Shown here: piece after piece, positions 1 through 6,029 of the stretch | Numbering within the stretch: the first letter of the stretch is position 1 | How the letters are laid out: each line of letters begins with the position of its first letter | DNA from: Rubrivivax sp. | GTDB lineage: Bacteria > Pseudomonadota > Gammaproteobacteria > Burkholderiales > Burkholderiaceae_C | Length of the DNA: 6,029 bases | NCBI GenBank assembly: GCA_020851615.1 | Contig: JADZCL010000004.1 | Coordinates: forward strand, 1-6,029 | Direction of reading: 5' to 3' | Program-made: the position numbers and the translations under genes | The notes under the pieces: model-generated | What the model saw: only the letters and a program-made list of their open reading frames with translations | The model's database searches: none | What the model was told of the DNA's origin: nothing

Positions 1-486
1 CAGCAGATACGACCCCGCTTTCGCAACGACGACTATGCCGGCGGCCTGGGCGCCGCCATCGATGCGCTCACGGCCCGCATCGGCGGTGAGGGCTTGCCCA
101 CGCCCTCGGGCAGGCAATCCCAGGAGCGCGAATTCGGCCCGGATGAGCCGCTGTTCCTGTTCTTCATCGCCGTGCCCTTCTTCGGCTTCGTGCTCACACG
201 GATTCTTGGTCGGCCCCTGGGCGTCCTCGGCACGTCGGGCGGCGCAGGCTGGGTGGCGTGGTGGCTGACGACGAACCTCCTGTACGCCCTTGGCGCCGGC
301 GTGTTCGCCTTGCTGATCCTGCTGTTCCTGTACGGCAGCAAGGGGGGCTTGGGCCGCGGCGGCGGGTCTTGGATCGGGAACGGGGGGTACTCGGGCGGCG
401 GCGGGGGCTCCTTCTCGGGTGGCGGGGGCTTCTCCTCGGGCGGCGGGGGCGATTTCGGCGGCGGCGGCGCTTCCGGCGACTGGTGA
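1..486 (+). CDS. TPM-domain membrane protein with Gly-rich tail (YgcG-like), 5' partial
   Basis: The reading frame is open from the first base, so the start lies outside the window; 161 residues and a TGA stop are visible. Residues 1-27 (QQIRPRFRNDDYAGGLGAAI and following) look like the last helix of a TPM domain (the former DUF477 fold). A polar linker follows, then hydrophobic stretches at about residues 50-69 and 84-111, the second long enough for one long or two short membrane spans. The tail from residue 113 is almost pure Gly/Ser/Phe and ends GGGGASGDW, a typical ending for YgcG-like proteins. In this family the TPM domain is normally exported behind a signal peptide and anchored by the C-terminal segments; the signal peptide cannot be seen here. 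The molecular role is poorly defined; links to membrane stress or repair come from family knowledge. The gene sits 8 bases before a second TPM gene, and the pair probably shares a transcript. The family call is firm, the function is not. Confidence 0.85.
   Translation, partial: QQIRPRFRNDDYAGGLGAAIDALTARIGGEGLPTPSGRQSQEREFGPDEPLFLFFIAVPFFGFVLTRILGRPLGVLGTSGGAGWVAWWLTTNLLYALGAGVFALLILLFLYGSKGGLGRGGGSWIGNGGYSGGGGGSFSGGGGFSSGGGGDFGGGGASGDW
376..407 (+). other. Putative G-quadruplex motif within Gly-rich coding sequence
   Basis: Four G runs at 376-378, 382-387, 393-395 and 403-407 are separated by loops of 3, 5 and 7 bases. This satisfies the usual G3+N1-7 quadruplex pattern on the coding strand, and so also in the mRNA. 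A further six-G tract lies at 342-347. The simplest origin is runs of GGG/GGC glycine codons; any structural role is inference. Confidence 0.4.
391..450 (+). repeat. Imperfect tandem repeat encoding the Gly/Ser-rich tail
   Basis: Three related units start with TCGGG at 391, 415 and 436 and continue as GGYGGCGGGGGC-like sequence, each coding for Ser-Gly-Gly-Gly-Gly. The unit spacing is 24 then 21 bases, in frame with the host gene. Length variation by whole codons would be expected between strains. Confidence 0.6.
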
Positions 487-490
487 AGGA
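486..490 (+). promoter_or_regulatory. Shine-Dalgarno for the second TPM gene
   Basis: AAGGA overlaps the final base of the upstream stop codon. It lies 4 bases before ATG 495 and 7 bases before GTG 498, so it supports a start at one of these two adjacent codons. It cannot serve GTG 483, which overlaps the upstream stop. Confidence 0.55.
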
Positions 491-494
491 TGGC

Positions 495-1004
495 ATGGTG
501 AAGCGCCTGCTGCGCGTGTTGAAGCACCTGTGGTTCGACATCTCGGACGCGCGCCGCGTGCTCGACGATGCAGCGCTCGCCCGCCTGGGTGAGCGGGTCG
601 CACGCAGCGAGTCCCGCCACGGCGGGGAGATCCGCATCTGCGTCGAAGGCGGGCTGCCGCCGTCCTACGTCTGGCGCGGCGCGGCAGCGCGTGAACGTGC
701 GCGGATGATGTTCGCCAAGCTGCGCGTGTGGGACACCGAAGCCAACAACGGCGTGCTGATCTACCTGCTGCTGGCCGATCGCGCCATCGAGATCGTCTGC
801 GACCGGGCCGTCGCGCGCGTGGTCACGCCGCAGGACTGGGACGCCGTGCTGGCAGGCTTGCGTCCGGCGCTGCAGAGCGGGCGCTTCGAAGCTGGGCTGG
901 CCGAAGCGGTCGACACCGTCGATGCATTGCTGGCCGCACATTTCGCGCCCCGGCCCCCAGGCACGGGCCGCAACGAGCTGCCCGACCTCCCGCATCGGAC
1001 CTGA
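495..1004 (+). CDS. Single-domain TPM protein
   Basis: A 169-residue protein, the usual size for the second, shorter TPM gene found next to lemA and ygcG-like genes. The fold signature is clear around residues 72-112. There, AKLRVWDTEANNGVLIYLL matches the conserved stretch in which a short helix leads into NGVLIY, a beta strand with hydrophobic continuation. AIEIVCDRAV and a DW pair (114-115) follow. Residues 1-40 are basic and amphipathic (MVKRLLRVLKHLW) and lack a clear signal peptide, suggesting a cytoplasmic or membrane-peripheral protein. The C-terminus (151-169) is Pro/Arg-rich and probably disordered. I chose ATG 495 because AAGGA precedes it; GTG 498 has better spacing and is nearly as likely. 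The short gap from the preceding TPM gene suggests translational coupling. The biochemical role is unknown; the family call is firm. Confidence 0.85.
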   Translation: MVKRLLRVLKHLWFDISDARRVLDDAALARLGERVARSESRHGGEIRICVEGGLPPSYVWRGAAARERARMMFAKLRVWDTEANNGVLIYLLLADRAIEIVCDRAVARVVTPQDWDAVLAGLRPALQSGRFEAGLAEAVDTVDALLAAHFAPRPPGTGRNELPDLPHRT

Positions 1005-1060
1005 CCGGGCCCGTGCACCCGGCGGCGGTCCCGCTGCGGCAGGCACGTCGGTGATCGGCT

Positions 1061-1066
1061 TACGAT
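1061..1066 (+). promoter_or_regulatory. Possible -10 element upstream of acuI
   Basis: TACGAT matches the sigma-70 -10 consensus at four of six positions and lies about 39 bases before the acuI start. No convincing -35 hexamer sits 16-18 bases upstream. The 100-base gap (1005-1104) and the change of function from the TPM genes make a separate promoter plausible, but this exact site is a weak guess. Confidence 0.2.
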
Positions 1067-1093
1067 CGACGCCACACCCGCCGTTTGGCAACC

Positions 1094-1097
1094 GGAG
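1094..1097 (+). promoter_or_regulatory. Shine-Dalgarno for acuI
   Basis: GGAG lies 7 bases before ATG 1105. This fixes the start there rather than at the in-frame ATG 922 inside the preceding gene. The encoded N-terminus MFKALLL also matches the family start. Confidence 0.7.
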
Positions 1098-1104
1098 ATC
1101 GACG

Positions 1105-2091
1105 ATGTTCAAGGCCCTGCTGCTGACCCAGACCGAGGATCGCAAGACGCACGCCGAACTGCGCGCAATGGAGGATGCCGAGCTGCCCGATCGCGGCGTC
1201 ACGGTCGATGTCGAGTACTCGACACTCAACTACAAGGACGCGCTGGCGATCACCGGCCGGGGCGCAGTCGTGCGCAAATGGCCGATGGTGCCCGGCATCG
1301 ACCTCGCGGGCACCGTGACGAGCAGCCGTGATGCGCAGTGGAAGCCTGGCGACAAGGTCGTGATCACTGGCTGGGGCATGGGCGAGGACCACTGGGGTGG
1401 GCTGACGCAGCGCCAGCGCGTCGAGCCGGGCTGGCTGCTGGCACTTCCCGCACCCTTCACGACGCGCAGCGCCATGGCCGTGGCCACCGCCGGCTTCACG
1501 GCTGCACTGTGCGTGCGCGCCCTGCAGCGCCACGGCCTGGCACCCGGCGACGGCGAAGTCCTGGTCACCGGCGCCGCCGGCGGCGTGGGCTCGGTCGGGG
1601 TGGCGCTGCTGGCTGCCCTGGGCTACACCGTGGTGGCATCGACCGGGCGCATGACCGAGGCGGACTACCTGAAGCGGCTGGGCGCCACGCGCGTGATCGA
1701 CCGCACGCCGCTCATGGCGCCAGGCAAGCCGCTGCAGAAGGAAACCTGGGCGGGCGTGCTCGACACCGTCGGCAGCCACACGCTGGCCAACGCCTGCGCC
1801 GCGACGCGCTTTCATGGCGCGGTCGCCGCCTGCGGACTGGCGCAAGGCGGCGACTTCCCGGCCACGGTGATGCCCTTCATCCTGCGCGGCGTCACGCTGT
1901 ACGGGATCAACAGCGTCTTCATCGACAACCGGCAACGCAGTGAGGCCTGGGCCTTGCTGGCGCATCACCTGGACCTGGCGCTCCTGGAGTCGATGACGAC
2001 CGAGATCGGCCTGTCCGAGGTCGTCCCCTACGCGGCCCGGTTCCTCGAAGGCCAGGTGCGCGGGCGCACGGTCGTCGACGTGCGGCGCTGA
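1105..2091 (+). CDS. acuI: Acrylyl-CoA reductase (NADPH), AcuI/YhdH family
   Basis: A 328-residue medium-chain dehydrogenase/reductase, close in length to E. coli YhdH (about 324). AcuI reduces acrylyl-CoA to propionyl-CoA with NADPH in the cytoplasm. This detoxifies acrylate and serves 3-hydroxypropionate and, in some bacteria, DMSP breakdown. The N-terminal catalytic domain carries LNYKDALAITG (41-51), VPGIDLAGTV (62-71) and TGWGMGEDHWGGL (88-100), all close to YhdH as I remember it. The Rossmann domain carries VTGAAGGVGSVG (154-165), the AxxGxxG nucleotide-binding loop. STGR (179-182) follows the second strand, where an Arg is typical of NADPH preference. DTVG (220-223), AACGLA (241-246) and MPFILRGV (256-263) are further family blocks. 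There is no Cys cluster for structural zinc, as expected for this zinc-independent branch. The gene probably has its own promoter and converges on atpC. The exact substrate is inferred from the family. Confidence 0.93.
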   Translation: MFKALLLTQTEDRKTHAELRAMEDAELPDRGVTVDVEYSTLNYKDALAITGRGAVVRKWPMVPGIDLAGTVTSSRDAQWKPGDKVVITGWGMGEDHWGGLTQRQRVEPGWLLALPAPFTTRSAMAVATAGFTAALCVRALQRHGLAPGDGEVLVTGAAGGVGSVGVALLAALGYTVVASTGRMTEADYLKRLGATRVIDRTPLMAPGKPLQKETWAGVLDTVGSHTLANACAATRFHGAVAACGLAQGGDFPATVMPFILRGVTLYGINSVFIDNRQRSEAWALLAHHLDLALLESMTTEIGLSEVVPYAARFLEGQVRGRTVVDVRR

Positions 2092-2122
2092 CAAGCGCCA
2101 AGCGCGCAGACCAGCAATGACG

Positions 2123-2145
2123 AACGGCGCCCTCGAGGCGCCGTT
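2123..2145. terminator. Probable bidirectional terminator between acuI and atpC
   Basis: A perfect 9-bp GC-rich stem (AACGGCGCC paired with GGCGCCGTT) encloses the 5-base loop CTCGA. It lies 31 bases past the acuI stop and about 33 bases past the atpC stop on the other strand. The AA/TT ends give two T residues after the stem in either direction, but no long T run follows, so it is a weak intrinsic terminator by sequence. Its position between convergent genes is the strongest argument. Nothing else is seen in the 2092-2178 gap. Confidence 0.7.
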
Positions 2146-2178
2146 CCTGTGCTGCGCACGCCAGCGGCGCGGGGCAGC

Positions 2179-2595
2179 CTACTTCTTGCGCAGCTTGGCG
2201 ATGGCTGCGATCTGCGCGGCCATCATCGCGAACTCGCTTTGTGCGCGCGCGAGGTCGATTTCGTTCTTGGCATTGCGGATCGCCTCCTCGGCGAGCTTCT
2301 TGGCCTCGTTGGCCTTGGCTTCATCGAGGTCATGGCCGCGGATCGCCGTGTCGGCCAACACCGTCACCGTGCCCGGCTGCACCTCGAGAATGCCGCCGGC
2401 GACGAAGACGAACTCCTCCTGGCCGTTATCGGCGCGCTCGATGCGCACCGCGCCGGGCTTGATGCGCGTGATCAGCGGCGTGTGCCGCGGCAGGATGCCC
2501 AGCTCGCCGTTCTCGCCCGGCAGCGCAACGAATTTCGCCTCGCCACTGAAGATGCTCTCTTCGGCGCTGACGACGTCGACATGGATGGTGGCCAT
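2179..2595 (-). CDS. atpC: F1Fo ATP synthase subunit epsilon
   Basis: A 138-residue protein of normal length, forming part of the central stalk with gamma and able to inhibit ATP hydrolysis. The N-terminal beta-sandwich domain includes [11 protein letters not shown] (30-40), the hallmark of the family. [19 protein letters not shown] (64-82) forms its closing strands. The C-terminal two-helix domain starts near residue 88 and is Ala/Lys/Glu-rich, ending KLRKK. The ATP-binding motif I/LDxxRA of the first helix is LDEAKA here (90-95), with Lys for Arg. An IDLARA string occurs later at 113-118, in the second helix or turn. It is the last gene of the atp operon, 12 bases after atpD, with its Shine-Dalgarno overlapping the atpD stop, so the two are probably coupled in translation. 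It ends with TAG. Confidence 0.97.
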   Translation of the reverse strand: MATIHVDVVSAEESIFSGEAKFVALPGENGELGILPRHTPLITRIKPGAVRIERADNGQEEFVFVAGGILEVQPGTVTVLADTAIRGHDLDEAKANEAKKLAEEAIRNAKNEIDLARAQSEFAMMAAQIAAIAKLRKK

Positions 2596-2603
2596 GATGC
2601 CCG

Positions 2604-2607
2604 CTCC

Positions 2608-2610
<3 letters not shown>
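2604..2610 (-). promoter_or_regulatory. Shine-Dalgarno for atpC overlapping the atpD stop
   Basis: On the minus strand TAAGGAG includes the TAA stop of atpD (2610-2608) and lies 8 bases before the atpC ATG at 2595. The overlap favours reinitiation by ribosomes finishing atpD and fixes the atpC start. Confidence 0.8.
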
Positions 2611-4053
<1,443 letters not shown>

Positions 4054-4057
<4 letters not shown>

Positions 4058-4938
4058 CCAGAGATGGCGGCAGCCCCACCGACAATCTCGGAGAGCTCCT
4101 TGGTGATCGCGGCCTGACGGGTCTTGTTGTAGATGAGCTTGAACTCGTTGATGAGGTTGCCGGCGTTGTCGGTGGCGGCCTTCATCGCGACCATGCGCGC
4201 GCTCTGCTCGCTGGCCATGTTCTCGGCGACCGACTGGTACACCAGCGCCTCGATGTAGCGCGTGAGCAGTTCGTCGATCACGCTGGGCGCATCGGGCTCG
4301 TAGATGTAGTCCCAGCCGTACTGCTGCTTCTCCGCCTCGGTCTGCTGTAGATGCTCGGCACCCAGCGGCAGCAGCGGCTCGATCTTGGGCTCCTGCTTCA
4401 TCGTGTTGATGAAGTCGGTGTAGCAGAGGTAGACGGCATCGAGCTTGCCGGCGACGAAGGCGTCGAGCATGACCTTCACCGGCCCGATGAGCTTCTCGAG
4501 CTGCGGCGCGTCACCCAGCTGGACGGCATGGCTGGTCACGGGCACGCCGAAGCGGTTGAGAAAGGTCAGGCCCTTGTTGCCGATGGCCACCGCCTGCACC
4601 TGCCCACCAGCGGCCTGGACTTCCTTCATCCTGTTGGTGACGACGCGCAGGATGTTGGTGTTCAGCCCGCCGCACAGCCCCTTGTCGGTCGTGACGACGA
4701 TGAAGCCCGTGACGCGCGCGTTGCCGCCCGTGCGCATGTAGGGCGAGCGGTACTCGGGGTTGGCCTGCGCAAGGTGGGCGGTGATGTTGCGGATCTTGTC
4801 CGCATAGGGTCGCGCGGCGCGCATGCGCTCCTGCGCCTTGCGCATCTTGGACGCGGAGACCATTTCCATGGCCTTGGTGATCTTCTTCGTGTTCTCGAAG
4901 CTCTTGATCTTGCCGCGGATCTCTTTTCCGACTGCCAT
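4054..4938 (-). CDS. atpG: F1Fo ATP synthase subunit gamma
   Basis: A 294-residue central rotor shaft, near the 287 residues of E. coli gamma. The N-terminal helix carries [32 protein letters not shown] (5-36), part of the coiled coil that turns inside the alpha3beta3 head. The middle Rossmann-like domain includes [14 protein letters not shown] (83-96) and [11 protein letters not shown] (151-161). The C-terminal helix contains [19 protein letters not shown] (242-260) and the family signature [14 protein letters not shown] (278-291), complete at all fixed positions. Gamma couples proton-driven rotation of the c-ring to the catalytic cycle. The gene starts 32 bases after atpA with AGGAG upstream, and stops 33 bases before atpD. 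Its Leu codon at 4350-4348 is CTA, the only CTA, TTA or TCA codon in the sense frames of atpG, atpD and atpC. Confidence 0.98.
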
Positions 4939-4946
4939 GGCAGCTG

Positions 4947-4951
4947 CTCCT
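4947..4951 (-). promoter_or_regulatory. Shine-Dalgarno for atpG
   Basis: AGGAG on the minus strand lies 8 bases before ATG 4938 and fixes the atpG start. Its first two bases are also the end of the CTGAC-C-GTCAG inverted repeat at 4950-4960. Confidence 0.8.
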
Positions 4952-4960
4952 GACGGTCAG
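4950..4960. repeat. Inverted repeat in the atpA-atpG spacer
   Basis: CTGAC-G-GTCAG (plus strand) is an 11-base inverted repeat with one central base. It carries the same arms as the palindrome at 4046-4057 in the next spacer. It overlaps the first bases of the atpG Shine-Dalgarno, so protein binding or RNA folding there could in principle affect gamma translation. As RNA it would form only a 4-bp stem with a 3-base loop, which is weak. Confidence 0.4.
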
Positions 4961-4970
4961 TTCGCGGGCT

Positions 4971-6029
4971 TCAGGCGAAGCTCTTCTTGAAGGCGGCGAT
5001 GGCGCTGGCCAGCTCGTCCTCGGCGGCCTTGTCCATCGCCTTCTCGCTCTCGAGCTTGGCCAGCAGCGCGGCGTGGCTGGACTTCAGGTGCTGGTGCAGG
5101 CCGTGCTCGAAGCCGAGCACCTTCTTCACGTCGACATCGTCCAGGAAGCCCTTGTTGACGGCGAACACCGACGCCGCCATCAGGCTGATGGGCAGCGGGC
5201 TGTACTGCGCCTGCTTGAGCAATTCGGTGACGCGGGCGCCGCGGTCCAGCTGCTTCTTCGTCGCCTCGTCCAGGTCGGAGGCGAACTGCGCGAACGCGGC
5301 CAGTTCGCGGTACTGGGCCAGGTCGGTCCGGATGCCGCCGGAGAGGTTCTTCACGAGCTTGGTCTGCGCAGCCGAGCCCACGCGCGAGACCGAGATGCCG
5401 GCATTGATCGCGGGACGGATGCCGCTGTTGAAGAGCGAGGTCTCGAGGAAGATCTGGCCGTCGGTGATCGAGATCACGTTGGTCGGCACGAAGGCCGAGA
5501 CGTCGCCGGCCTGCGTCTCGATGATGGGCAGCGCGGTCAGCGAACCCGTCTGGCCCTTGACCTCGCCCTTGGTGAAGGCCTCGACGTAGTCGGCATTCAC
5601 GCGCGCGGCGCGCTCGAGCAGGCGGCTGTGCAGGTAGAACACGTCGCCGGGGAATGCCTCGCGGCCCGGCGGGCGGCGCAGCAGCAGCGAAACCTGACGG
5701 TAGGCGACGGCCTGCTTGGAGAGGTCATCGTAGATGATGAGCGCGTCCTGGCCGCGATCGCGGAAGTACTCGCCCATGGTGCAGCCCGAATAGGCCGAGA
5801 CGTACTGCATGGCCGCCGATTCGGAGGCCGACGCGGCCACGACGATGGTGTAGTCCATCGCCCCAGCCTGTTCCAGCGAGCGCACGACGTTCTTGATCGA
5901 GCTGGCCTTCTGCCCGATCGCGACGTACACGCAGGTCATGTTCTGACCCTTCTGGTTGATGATGGTGTCGATGGCCACCGCCGTCTTGCCGGTCTGGCGG
6001 TCACCGATGATCAGCTCGCGCTGGCCGCG
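4971..6029 (-). CDS. atpA: F1Fo ATP synthase subunit alpha, 5' partial
   Basis: The frame is open to the window edge, showing the last 352 residues and a TGA stop. By comparison with the 513-residue E. coli alpha, about 160 N-terminal residues are missing. Visible residues 1-16 are [16 protein letters not shown], with the Walker A loop GDRQTGKT at 9-16 (5982-6005). The Walker B region is [12 protein letters not shown], with Asp at 101. [13 protein letters not shown] (206-218) gives the family signature and the arginine finger R216, equivalent to E. coli Arg376, which reaches into the catalytic site of beta. [24 protein letters not shown] follows and leads into the helical C-terminal domain. 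Alpha alternates with beta in the F1 head and holds the non-catalytic nucleotide sites. It lies upstream of atpG in the usual operon order; atpH would be expected beyond the edge. Confidence 0.99.
   Translation of the reverse strand, partial: RGQRELIIGDRQTGKTAVAIDTIINQKGQNMTCVYVAIGQKASSIKNVVRSLEQAGAMDYTIVVAASASESAAMQYVSAYSGCTMGEYFRDRGQDALIIYDDLSKQAVAYRQVSLLLRRPPGREAFPGDVFYLHSRLLERAARVNADYVEAFTKGEVKGQTGSLTALPIIETQAGDVSAFVPTNVISITDGQIFLETSLFNSGIRPAINAGISVSRVGSAAQTKLVKNLSGGIRTDLAQYRELAAFAQFASDLDEATKKQLDRGARVTELLKQAQYSPLPISLMAASVFAVNKGFLDDVDVKKVLGFEHGLHQHLKSSHAALLAKLESEKAMDKAAEDELASAIAAFKKSFA

Noticed and set aside
1005..1022. Inverted repeat CCGGG/CCCGG just after the second TPM gene, as a terminator
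   Set aside because: The stem is only 5 bp with an 8-base loop and no T run. Such matches are common in GC-rich DNA.
33..1229. A 398-codon open frame on the minus strand with a proline-rich segment
   Set aside because: It is antisense to both TPM genes and the start of acuI. The PPPP segments are simply the reverse complement of the Gly codons in the YgcG-like tail.
1060..2094. A 344-codon open frame on the minus strand
   Set aside because: It is fully antisense to acuI, whose plus-strand product matches a known family along its whole length. The antisense product resembles nothing.
4351..4953. A 200-codon plus-strand open frame opposite atpG
   Set aside because: It continues the codon-aligned shadow of the atp genes and has no independent support.
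4987..5589. A 200-codon plus-strand open frame opposite atpA, rich in Ser and Ala
   Set aside because: It is antisense to the highly conserved alpha subunit. Its composition is an artefact of GC-rich codons read on the wrong strand.

Overview
The window is high-GC DNA from a proteobacterium, most likely a betaproteobacterium of the order Burkholderiales. This placement rests on remembered resemblance of the ATP synthase subunits, the high-GC codon use and the paired TPM-domain genes; no search was run. The content is ordinary chromosomal core sequence. I see no mobile element, CRISPR array, RNA gene or unfamiliar gene system.

Left part, plus strand (1-2091). The window opens inside a gene for a membrane protein with the end of a TPM domain, hydrophobic segments and a glycine-rich tail ending in Trp (1-486). 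Eight bases later a second, single-domain TPM protein begins (495-1004). Such pairs commonly follow lemA, which may lie just outside the left edge. After a 100-base gap comes a zinc-free NADPH-dependent quinone-oxidoreductase-like enzyme of the AcuI/YhdH family, acrylyl-CoA reductase (1105-2091).

Junction (2092-2178). The enzyme gene and the ATP synthase operon converge here. The gap holds a 9-bp-stem inverted repeat that probably serves as a terminator for both directions.

Right part, minus strand (6029 down to 2179). This is the 3' half of the F1Fo ATP synthase operon in the classical order atpA-atpG-atpD-atpC (alpha, partial at the window edge; gamma; beta; epsilon). Spacers are 32, 33 and 12 bases, and each downstream gene has a clear Shine-Dalgarno sequence. 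The products form the catalytic F1 head and central stalk. All diagnostic motifs that fall inside the window are intact.

Points worth a second look are modest: a matching CTGAC/GTCAG inverted repeat in both larger atp spacers, a Lys for Arg change in the epsilon ATP-binding motif, a G-quadruplex-type motif with two six-G tracts in the glycine-tail coding region, and a dual-start arrangement between the TPM genes.
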